A stretch of 64,000 nucleotides of DNA from contig CM074821.1 in the NCBI GenBank assembly GCA_037447605.1, positions 243,748 to 307,747 on the forward strand, read 5' to 3'. The translations under genes were made by a program, and so were the position numbers. Source of the stretch: Zygnema circumcarinatum (taxonomy: Eukaryota > Streptophyta > Zygnematophyceae > Zygnematales > Zygnemataceae). Below are positions 1 through 10,700 of the stretch, piece by piece; position 1 is the first letter of the stretch, and each line of letters opens with the position of its first letter. The notes below the pieces were generated by a model that worked only from the letters and a program-made list of their open reading frames with translations, did no database searches and was not told the DNA's origin.

Positions 1-146
1 CCTCTCCCTCTCCCTCTCCCTCTCCCTCTCCCTCTCCCTTTCCCTCTCCCTCTCCTCTCTCCTTTTCCTCTCTCCCTCTCCCTCTCCCTCTTCCCTCTCT
101 CTCTCTCCCTCTCCCCCTCTCACATCTCCTCCTCTCACGCGTTCAG
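1..146 (+). repeat. CCCTCT/CT-rich tract in the last intron of the receiver-domain gene
   Basis: The window opens inside a C/T-only tract that begins as a near-perfect CCCTCT hexamer array (about 1-50) and decays into CT and CCTCT runs. It ends in a usable 3' splice site at 145-146 (cgttcag). It therefore looks like a very long polypyrimidine tract of an intron whose 5' end lies outside the window. Confidence 0.7.
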
Positions 147-234
147 GTACATCACAAAGCCCATCGATTCCGCGGAGCTGCTCCGAGTCGTCTCTCGATT
201 CTTCTCTTACGCCGTGGACCCTTCGACTTACTAA
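147..234 (+). CDS. 3' terminal exon of a receiver-domain (two-component) protein, partial
   Basis: After the acceptor at 145-146, one frame reads 28 residues to a TAA at 232-234. It starts YITKPIDSAELLRVV and ends DPSTY. The K-P dipeptide after a beta strand, followed by an amphipathic helix, is the signature of the end of a response-regulator receiver domain (the conserved Lys of beta 5). In plants such a domain sits at the C terminus of hybrid histidine kinases or in response regulators. With only about 28 residues I cannot tell which. The exon begins with the last base of a split codon, so the upstream intron is in phase 2. The Asp phosphoacceptor would lie on an upstream exon outside the window. 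It is a weak call resting on a short motif. Confidence 0.45.
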
Positions 235-2341
235 TCAATCAATCGATCGATCAATCGATGTCTTCTAACCAGCGCAAAAGAGAGTGTACTTTTCCTCCCC
301 TCCATTCCAATCACAGCATTCCTTTGTACAATTCGAGGCCCAATTTCGGCATTTTCGCAAACTGCGGCGAGTGCGCATGGAACCTGCAGTTCAGTTCGCA
401 TGCTGTGAACTGCGTGCAACAGCAACAGCACATGGAACATGGTCAGAGGGGACGGAAGATCGCGTTCTATGTGCGGCGCGTTGAACGGAACTGCGTCACA
501 TGGAGCGAGAGCGAGCGAGCACAGGACCCATTCTTTGTTGGGCAATGCAGGTGTGGAATCCTGGAAATGGAAATGTAGAATTATGGGAGTGGGGGGGGGG
601 GGCAGGCTTATAATAAAAATGAGGTGAGGGCTAAGCTTGAACTTTAGACTGTTTCATATCCTGTTTGCCAAACTTAGGCAAATAAATAAATAGTCAGTGA
701 ATGAATGAACGAATGAAAGGATATGGGTCTGAAAGCAGGTTTAAAAAAATCTATGTTTTTTGTCAAAATGAAAAAAGCGGTTTGGTAGGGACTAGAACAC
801 AGATGCAGGATAAAGCCTTTTTTTTCTTTTTCCCTTCTTTTGTCACCCTGTCAAGATATGTAACATATATGCATCGGCTTTTTCAGTCGGTGCTGAAAAT
901 GTGAGCACGTTTTTCGAACATGATAAAATATCTAGCTTGTTCTTGTTCGACTTTAGAGTTTCTTTTCTTTACTTTTCTATAATTTTGACACTTGCTTCTT
1001 TGTTTGAAATGGTCTCATTGTTTGGTTTACGTGCGCATTATTCTTGAAGTTAGGGTTCAAAAAGGATTCAAGATGCGAATAAAATCTGGAGCATAGAAAC
1101 CCTCGTTTTGAAAATTAGAATTTGAATTCTGAAAGGGCGGGAAAGCTCCGGGCACCAAACGTGAAAGTATTTGACTGCCCGTCAATAGAAAAAAAAGGCA
1201 CGGCGATTGGATGGATGTGCTCGGGCAGCAAAAAATGAGGTCAGGCCGTGAACAACGGTCAACGGGACAAAGTTTTTAGGGTTGCCCAGAAACGGAGGCC
1301 GTACATCTAAAAAACGCTAAACGGCTCTGAGCGGACAACGATCCGGCCGTTGGCGCCTCGGCGGACTTTTCCCCCCCTGTTACTTAAAATTGGTTCGAAT
1401 TCTTCCAATGGCGGTCGGTCACGTGTACAAACTTGCACATGCGGCGAGTCGCGATTGGACGACGCTCGAGGTACCAGTTTGCAGAAGGCCCCGAGTGGGA
1501 CTGGGCAGGAAGGGGATGATGAGAGAGAGTGAGAGAGCGACAGAGAGGCGAGAGGAAAGAGAGGGGAGAGGAGAAAGAGCAAGAGAGAGAGCAGAGCGGC
1601 GAGAGAGGAGAGAGAAAGAGAGAGGAGCACCCCACAGTGGTCACTATTGTTCTGGCATGAATGGGGCGAATGAATGGTATTGAAGTGTATTCATATGCGA
1701 ATCAAAAAGACGAAGAAGAAGAATACGGGCGCTTCAAGGTATAATTGGACCCTTACCCATAACTGTGGAACGTTCGTACAGGCAACATTTGCTACGTGTC
1801 TACCAAGTGCTGTCGTAGATTGGGACTCCGCCTGTAGGTTTGCAACCGTGACTGAATTGCGAATTGCGAATTATGCAATGCCTTTCCTTAGCTTTATAGA
1901 GGGAGGGAGGGAAAAAAAAGGCAACGCTTTTATAGAGGGAGGAAGGGAAAAAAAACGGCAACGCTCACTTCTTGAGAGAAACCTTGCAGTCAAATTACAC
2001 ACCTCAATGTTGAGTTGGATCCGATCTGCGTACCTCATTCTTCAAGTAGTTCTAAGCTGTAAATCTACATCCAAGAGTTCAGATTAAAGTCTGCCTCTTC
2101 AAAATGAAACTGAAAGAATGCACCGGGTGAACCAAAAAGGCACACTTCCAATGTGGCGGCAGGAGAAAATGTCACCCATTTTTGGCCCTGCAGAGCAGCC
2201 AGAAGCCAAATCTTTGCTACAGTCACCAATCTCTCCAAAATCATTGAAGTATGTGTCCCACTGGACAAACAGTACGGACAAACGTTCGAGTATCGAGTCC
2301 ATGTGACAAGTGTTGGTGCATCTCAATCAACCGAAACTAGC

Positions 2342-2377
<36 letters not shown>

Positions 2378-2425
2378 GAAGGAGAGAGAGAGAGAGGGAG
2401 GAGAGCGAGCGAGCGAGAAAGATTG
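235..2425. other. Convergent 3' intergenic region
   Basis: The region lies between two convergent gene ends. It holds AT-rich probable 3' UTR with aataaa-like motifs near 680, a GA-rich tract at about 1515-1625, two near-identical short direct repeats at 1897-1965 (tttatagagggaggnaggg), and a second GA tract at 2340-2405 next to the EF-P stop. Open frames here overlap on both strands and lack splice-site support. I see no gene. Confidence 0.5.
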
Positions 2426-5266
2426 TCAGCTATGTGTCGCAAAAGGAGCACCTCGAGCATCAGAATGGCTGTAAAAATTGGTGTACCGTGTTATGTAGGA
2501 GTGATCCGAGGTCTCAACGATGATAAGGTCTCCTTTCTCAACAAAACCTGGTACCTGCCCTCAATAACATCAAACTATACAATTCAAGCTAAAACTTGGG
2601 ACCTGAAGTAATCAAACTCGCTATACTGGCTACCACTTCATGCCATTCATGAGACAAGCGGCAGAGAAGCAACACGATTACTCGGAAGTGAACTTTCCTT
2701 TAACTGCAGGGCTGCATCTGAAGTGGGACGCCATGTTGACGTACCTGTACTAGCTGTCCATTGTCAAGGGTCACCTTCTTATACCTGCATGACCATCACT
2801 TACATTATTACAATACTGCCTGATGAAAACAAAGGTAAAGAAGGAAACAAACGGCGGGAGACCTCATGTGGACAGACCGGCTGGATCTATCATCGGAAGC
2901 ATCCTAAATCACATAACCTGGCACTAGTAACAAGGTATTGCTGCCTGTGAATCATGTAGCTTCACTTACGTTGAGGTGACTGACTGTCCCTTAAAATACG
3001 GCTCTGCATCCGCAACTGTGCAAGTGACTCGAGCAGGAACCGCTGCAGAAAGCGGTTCATCATTGAATAATTGTACTGTCACCGGCATACCATCTGCGGC
3101 GAAAAGGAAAAGTGCAGCCATTATGAGCTACTGTTGCTTTCTAAGCAGACATTGCATAGAGATTTAGCAAGTTAAATGTACAGTTGTGCTTGGGTGTCGT
3201 TTGTGTCTCACCAGCAAGGTACACCTTCGACTCCCCAAACAAACTTGCTGGTACGTTCACTTGTTCAAATGTTGAAGGCCTGCAACAATCCATCATAGGT
3301 TAATTCCACATCGGCATTACCAAGGATTCATTGACTGTTATCTGAGGACGGCAAGGGAACAAAATAGTGAAAATGACTGATAAGGTCGTCCTGTAGGTAA
3401 ACATCCCCTTGTTGACAGCACTTTCCTTTGAAGGATAATGATGCACTTACAATAGAGCAAACACCTACTCAAGCTGCAGAAGGGGCTATTAGTGGACACA
3501 AAAAATAAAGGTTGCCATAAGAACTAGTCTGACGTGAGGTAGAAACATAACTTGCAAACTTGCAAAATAATCTTCTTGTGCGGTGATCAAAACCTAAGGG
3601 GCGCAATCAGAATGAACTTACTCCATCAACACAACATTGTCGCCATCACTATACAAGAATGTGAAGCGCTTTTCATCGACAAACACACCTGCCACGCTTC
3701 CCATTCACTTTCACCCGATAAATCAGCAATTCTCATAACCAATGACGTCCTGTAAAGCAAGATAATGACAATACGCTCTTATCTATGGTTCTGTTAAGCT
3801 TGGACTTTCATTGGTAACATTGTAACCATCAAACATCGTTCATCCTTACGTTCAATACTTTCTGAAGTTCGAAGCCTTTCACTGGACTTCAAGCCGCTAT
3901 GCACATCCCTGAGTTCCACCTGTCACCTTAAACTGGCTTCAGATCAGTAAAGAAAAAAAAGTGACTCGCGTTCTTATGCTTGCATGCTCAGTTCAGCAAA
4001 CGAAAAAAGGCAAACAAACAAGCTTGACCCTGATCCATCGGCAAACAATCGATCAATCGGCAACATTACGCTTATGCACTCCATAAAAGGCTGACTATTC
4101 TGTCAATAAGGGAGCATCTAAGGCCAAGTTATCTCCAAGCTGCTACTTGTCCTGCCACAAATTCATTGAACCTCCTTTGCCAAGTTCGTGCTGCCATCTC
4201 TATGGTGGAAAAAAGGCAGGATCCACTACAGAAAGAATCAGCGTTGCATGACAGTGTGATGAGATGTGCCTGGATTGTAGCTCCACCTCGCCCCTGCTGT
4301 GTGTGCTGCGTCTTGATGACCTGACACAAGGAGGAGCCTTTGGTGAAGCCTTATGTGCCAGATACAACTAGACAAAGGTTCGAGATTTTTCTTATTCTAC
4401 TTAAAATGGCGTTAGGCGATTCCCTACGGTTGCTACTATACACCTTGCGCAATACTTGACCTACATCAAATATGCCCTTCAATATGAGAAAAGAAGAGAG
4501 TCATGAGGCCTAGTTCTAAAAGCAATTCATTCTTTCCTCAATGTCAGTTCAAATGCAACGACGGGTATTCCCTTTTTCTTAAAAAAGAAAAAGTATTGGC
4601 TGAATTGCAAAATCTCACATATCTGATCCATTTGGACTGACGTTCTAGGCTCCAGTCACTGCCACCTTAAAGGATTGTTTACCTGATGCATCTTCCCTGT
4701 ATTCACAAAGGACCACATTTAATCATAATATGCATCAGTGGATATGCAAAACATGTAAGCGGCTCCACACAAAACGATATAAAACAAGCATGATCTGATG
4801 ATGACAGGACTAAGCTGACGGTTTGTCACCACAGAACGGCAACATAACATGTACTAAGTCCACAAGTTCCTCACCTCTCCGCTCAATTATATTCCCAACC
4901 TTGACCTGCAAGAACAGGTTCGAGCAAATGTGTAAGCCTGGCATCAAGGACTGCTCAAGTCAAAAGAACACGATCAACAATAATGCTTTAGAGACCGAAT
5001 AACCAACTGCACAATGCAACTGGTCAAGTTCAAATTTCTTCAAATACTTGAAAAGGCATTCGCTGAAGCTCACAATCTACCTCTGATCCGTTCACTCGCA
5101 CGTGTCGGACAATTTGCAGGAGGCTCAGGTTCAGAAATGCATTTGGAGACTCCAAGCGCATTACAGACTGCTGATTCTCTCTCGCCAGCGTCCCTTTCAG
5201 AGACGAACACATGCAGGCGGCGCCTTGCAAAAGCTGGCGTACTGACGTAATCTTGAAGCGGCCCAT
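2426..5266 (-). CDS. Organellar (mitochondrial-type) elongation factor P, 9 exons, complete
   Basis: Exons (complement): 5081-5266, 4875-4905, 4270-4337, 3850-3919, 3622-3688, 3212-3279, 2970-3093, 2745-2784, 2426-2554. The spliced CDS is 783 nt (260 aa) and phase is kept at every junction. EF-P binds the ribosome between the P and E sites and relieves stalling at polyproline. The order matches the family: about 55 N-terminal residues rich in Arg, Ser and Leu (likely organelle transit peptide); the KOW-like domain with KVGNIIERRG and the loop QHTQQGRGGATIQ; VELRDVHSG; PSTFEQVNVP in the first OB domain; then a second OB domain with VTVQLFNDEPLSAAVP and YKKVTLDNG, ending GDLIIVETSDHSYITR. The tail runs about 19 residues past the usual end. 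The loop tip residue is Arg89, where E. coli EF-P has the modified Lys34. Intron 3 needs a GC donor (CAG|GCACAT). The start is the first ATG of the frame at 5264-5266. Confidence 0.92.
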
Positions 5267-7703
5267 TCTGCGGCTTTCCCTTGAGCTTCCAAGCAAAAAG
5301 TAATGCCAAATACAGCAGGATTTTTGCGCTTATTCGGCAGGCTTCACAATTTCTGAAAAGCTTATGAACGTTTCAGGAGTTGGAACAGATAAGGCCCTGC
5401 ACAGTATCTGCCAAGGCAGGCAGGAAGAGGAGGGAGACTACTCCAGGACAAGCAACAAGCCAAAAGAAGTACCTCTCTCTGGACCAAGGAGAATCCCAAC
5501 TCGTGAGGGACTCCCCTTGAGAGCACAAGGGGGCTTCATGGCCTTTCTGGCCCGCTTTGCTTTTCTACCATTTCTAAAAACAAAAAAGAATTCCGAAATT
5601 CGTCCAGAATTTAGTCGGAATTCGTCAAAAACTCGTCGAAATTCGTACAACGTGTCGTGAATGGTTCGCACGGATTCTTTTGTGCTCAAAGTCCTTTGCT
5701 ACCAGTTCCTCGTGGTTTCCCCATGCTGATTTTGTCCATGCACATTTGATGGCCTCGCCATCGTGAGATCAATGCCACTTCCCCTCTCTCACGGAATCAA
5801 TTCGGATTCGGAACCTGTCGGCTTCTCACCGACTCCTCCGGGAAGAATTTTACCGTACGCACCATCAAAGGAAGGCCTGATTTGCCACTGCTCAATCGAA
5901 TCATGGCCACATTTCAAGAGCAGAAGCGAACCATCAAAAAATCTTCTTGTTTCTCCTCCCAGAAGGATGCTAATGGTTCAATTACCATACACTTCAAACT
6001 TTTGTTGTAATAGTCTCATAGCCACTCGCAACAACAACATGGAGAACGAACTACGAATAGCCAACCGCTCCCAAATGACCTAGAGGGCCGGCATGCCTCC
6101 CCATTAAAGATGGACATTCGAACGCAGTGCCGTGCATTAAAATTCCAATACATGTACAGTAAGAAATTCTAGAAGTCAGGCCGTTTATAAAACACTTTTA
6201 GAACGGTTGTACGTACGATCGCACGGCGGCCTCTCTGACGGGCCAGCGCTAGGGATGGCCGCACGTGCGCAAATATTTTATTAGTTTTCTCATTTTTTTT
6301 GTAGACACGGAATTCGCCCAAGTTCGACTTTTGGGACCGTACGGGAAAAAGTACGCGAGCTTCCGTGTACTGCCGTATTGTACGGACAGTTTTCAATTAT
6401 TATACGTCGCACGTCGCGACAGCTCTCGGAGACGGCACTTTTGGAGACAGTTTACAGATACCGACAAACTGTCGCGATCAAGTTGACAGCTGGAATCGGA
6501 AACGTTTCCAGCGGGCAGCAAAAGGAGGTCAGAAACGTTAAGCGACGACCAAGTTGCTTCGGCTGCCCGTGAATCCGGGCAGATAACCTGCAGTTACTAC
6601 CCATAGAATCTTCCTGGTCGGCAGGATTTGGTCACAACGGACAAGCCATCGGTCCTTCAACAGATTCTGCCGTACTGAGTTTGTACGGTAAAGTTCACAA
6701 AAGATCAAAAGCGTACGGCCTGGGCTGGATCTCCGACAGGACACGTTGACCCCAAAAAACTTGCAAAAGGAAAACCGCCAATTCATTGACATTCAGTTTC
6801 TGGTTTGTATCTATTAAGGGGTACAAATAGGCCTTCAAATTCCACAGACTTAAAAAAACATCATTAAAATTCTGAACTCTACTCAACCTCTATGCCAAAA
6901 ATGAAAATATTTTCACACATTTAAAAAAGTTTTTTCCTGCCCGAAAAAGTCAAATCGTGACTCCCGACACCTGCCCCGCTAGAGGCACACCCCCGCCTAT
7001 TCCGCTCGTCTGGCCTCTCGTAACCGTCCGATCAATCCAATCGGACGGTTTTTCGCTGTCCCACTGCCGCCAAATCCCTGCTCACCACGTGTCCCGTTCT
7101 ATGCACCCGGACACGCCACACGTGCGATTATGGTCTCCCTTTGGCCAGTTGAGTGCGCCGCCCACGGGAGGCGCCACGCTGGCACACGTGCGGCCTGAAC
7201 GGAGGGCTCCCTCCCCGTCGGCTCCCGTCTCCCTCCCATCTCCTCTCCCTCTCCACTCTTTCTCTCTCCCTCTCTCTCTCTCTCTCTCGCTCTCTCACTC
7301 CTCTCCCTCCCTGCACTCTCTCTCGCTCTGCCCCTCTCGCACTGTCTCTCTATGTCATATATCTCTATAATTGATATATTTTTGTTTCTACTTCTCTCTT
7401 TTTGCCGTCTCTTTCTATAACTGCCACCCCTCCCTCGCAGTTCACCTCCTTCTTCCTCCCTCTCCCACTCTCTCTCCCAGCTGCATCTATCCTTCCTTCC
7501 TTCCTCTCTCCTTCATCTCTCTCTCATTATCTCCCCCTTTTGCCTCCTTTCACTCCCTCTTCCCTTCCCACACTCCGCCACTCTCCCTGTCGTCCCATTT
7601 TCTCTCCCCCTCTCTCCATCTGCATCTACCCCTCTCCCTCTCACTCTCCCTCTCCCTCTCTCCCTCTCTTCATTTCTCTCCTTCTCTCTCCCTGCCCCGC
7701 TAC
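5267..7703. other. Divergent intergenic region between EF-P and the E/R/G-rich gene
   Basis: About 2.4 kb separate two divergently transcribed starts, so both promoters should lie here. A copy of the dispersed repeat described in this window sits at about 5640-5830. The stretch 6180-6700 is rich in CGTAC/GTACG words, including cgtacgtacgatcg near 6211. From 7230 to 7700 the plus strand is a CT-rich tract that runs up to the ATG at 7704, so it may be 5' UTR. I see no supported gene. Confidence 0.5.
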
Positions 7704-10700
7704 ATGTCCTCCTCGGCAACAGGGGAGCAGCTGGTGGAGAGGAGGTGAGCGGAGCGCCTCGACTCTCAGCTTTCAATTGAACGAAGTCTTTGAGAGTGTA
7801 CAGAGAGAGAGGAGGGAGGGATGGGAGAGAGAGAGAGAGGAAAGGGGAAAGCAGATAAAAAACTCCCTTCTGATGACTTATGCATACATACATTTATGCA
7901 CATATTTTTTGATGTCTGTATGTGTGTGTATGGATGGAAGCAGGTAATAAGGTGGGAGTCATTGGGCGTATGGCGGCAGACCGCTCAGAAAACAAAGTAA
8001 GGAACGCAGCACTGACTTCACTCTCCCTCGCTCTATCTTTCTCTCTCTCACTGCGACTCCTTCCCTTCCCTCTCTTCCTCTCTCTCAAGCGCTTCTTTTG
8101 CCTCCTTTCCTTCGGCTTAGTCTCCGTTAGCTGCATTCTATGTAGGCGTGGTGTGAGTGCAGGTCGCTCTTCTTCTTGCCCTCTCTCTCGCGCTGCCTCT
8201 CTTGTAAGTATAGGAGGCGAGAGCAGAAAGAGGCGTTTCCTCAGGCTAAACTCTGAAGTCCTCATAGCAGTATGCGGAGAGGAGTGGGAGGGAGGGTGAG
8301 AGAGAGTGAGAGAGGGGGGGTGCAGGAAGAGTAGGCTATCAGCTGCATGTATAGTTCACTGCACTTTGTTCAGAGTGCATATGTGCAAAAGGAGAAAATT
8401 CAGTTCAGCCTTAATTCAGTTCAGTTGCACATAGAGCTTACCGGAAAGGAGTGAAGGATGCAGAGGAAGGGTAAGGGGAAGGACTGGGAGAGAGGGATAG
8501 TAGTGGGGAGAGGGCAAGGTAATGGAGGGAGGGAGGGAGATGGTAGAGGAACTGGATACATGCGTTAATCAGTGTGGCAAAGTGGAACGAAATGATGCTG
8601 CATGGGAGCAGCTGCTACCAAGGGTAGAGGAGAATGCAGAAGGAAGGATTTGGAGGAAGGGAATGAGGAGATTATAAAACGAGAAGGGATCAAGGAGGAG
8701 GAGCGGGAGAGTGAAAGAGAGAGAATCTGGGGGGTAGAGGACGAGGGAGAGAGAGAGGGAGGGGGAGGGAGAGAGAAGGCGAGAGAGGGGAGAACAACTT
8801 TGTGGTGAGGTGGACATGGTCAAAGGATTGAGGGGCTCGTTACAGAATATAACCATTCACTTCTTGCTGACTCTCTCTCTCTCTCACTGCCTCTCTCTCC
8901 TGCTCCCCCCCTCTCTCTCATTCTCCCATACAGATGCTTACTGGACGGCGCCGTACGGTACAGAGTGAGAGATACCGTGAGTGGCAGCAGGAGCTTATGA
9001 GGTAGGCGGCATCTTACCCGGTGCTAAAGTGACAAAGGAGGAAAACAATAAAATAAAATAAAATAAACATCAAATAAAATATCATAAGTTTCATTAGAAA
9101 AAGTGCTCTTTTTACTTCGAAAGTATTAACTTTTCGAAGTTCTTCACTACTTGATTAACTGGGTTTAGGAAGAAGACATTCCTTGGAAAAGGTGGAGGAG
9201 TAGTGGTGGTTTAAGTCTGAGCTTTTTTTGAGGTTGAGAGGGAGCGGAAAAGGGGACGAGAATGATTCTTGAAATGCAATTGAGAAAATGAAAAAAAAAA
9301 AAATCCAAACATGGACAACTCGATAGGAGAAACAGCAAAAAAAAAAATCGTTCCCAGTTTTATATTCACACGTCCTGGAAAGGGGTCAGTTGGATAGTGA
9401 AAATTTTATTTTTTTAAAACCGTAAACGTAAAATTTCGTTTTGGTGCCGGAGTTCCGTAGGGCTCAGAACCAACGCTTAACTGAAGCAAGGAACTGGGCG
9501 GGTGCAGTAACAGACTCGCTCATGGAAGGAGGCGGCCTCTCGCTGAGGGAGAGGAGGAGCCCCCACAAAGGAGAGCTGTGGGACCCTCTATGGGAAAGGA
9601 GAAAGCAAGCGGTGGTAGTCGGTAAGGGGCTCTCTCTCTCTCTCTCACTGCCTCTCTCCATATGCAACATGAAGGTAGGCAAAGAGGAAGACGAAGAAAG
9701 AAGACATGCATTTTCCATGCATACATCGACATGGCTCACATGGAATGTAAGAGTACAAAAAAAGAAGCATTCAAGATGGCTATCCTGATTAGGCCTCACG
9801 TTATGAGGTCTCCATGAAACGATTTAGGAGTCGGTTTTTGCTAAAAGGCTGGTATTAGGAGAGTCGACAAAAGGAAGGGTCTTTTGGGAATGCACTTGAA
9901 GCTGCATCAAATTTATTTTGTCTCCCTCAACCCTACAAACTCGCCTCTTTAAACCTAGCATTCTATGTTTGTGGATAAAAAGTCACCGTTCACTTCCACT
10001 AGCATCTCTCCTGTATCTCCCTCTCCTTCCCCCCCCTCTCTCTCTCACTCTCACTCGCTCTCGCTCTCTCTCTCTCACACGCACTACTCTCTTGGCTCCT
10101 GAGGAATGCAGCCGCGCGGGAGGGAAAGTCTCCTCTCAGGCAGAGAAGGGGAGAGGAGGGGGAATTAAACGAAAAGAGCCTCCAAACCGGACACTTCCTT
10201 TGGAAGCTCGAAAACTTAGAAAAGTGGGAGGGAAGAAAGTTTCTGGAGGGAGTGGAGAGAGTACGGAAGAGACAAGCTTGGAGGAAGCTTCGGGGAAGGA
10301 GAGTAGCAACGAAGACGAATCGGATGAAGAGAGGGAGGGAAGGAGTAAGGGAGGAGTTGGGAGGAAAGGGAGAAAGCAGGTTAAAATGGCAGAGACAGAA
10401 GCTCAGCCTGCGGAGGAGGGGAAGAAAGGGGACGGAGAGGTGGAGAGGAGGAAGGAGAGGGAGGGGGAGGAGGAGGAGGAGGAGGAGGAGGAAGAAAAGA
10501 GAGGGAGAGAGGAAGAGGGAGAGGTGGGGGGAGAGGTCGAGGGTGAGAGGGGGGAACAGGGTGAGGGGGCAGGGGAGGGAGGTCACGGAGAGCGAGAGCA
10601 GGAGTTGCAAGAAGAGGCACATGGGGCTGAGCGGAGAGAGAGAGATAGAGGGAGAGGGAAGAGAGAGCACAAGCTCCCTCGGAGAGGTATTGGAGATGAC

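Noticed and set aside
7513-7893. Minus-strand Arg/Glu-rich frames opposite the start of the E/R/G-rich gene
   Set aside because: They are shadows of CT-rich sequence with no splice or family support.
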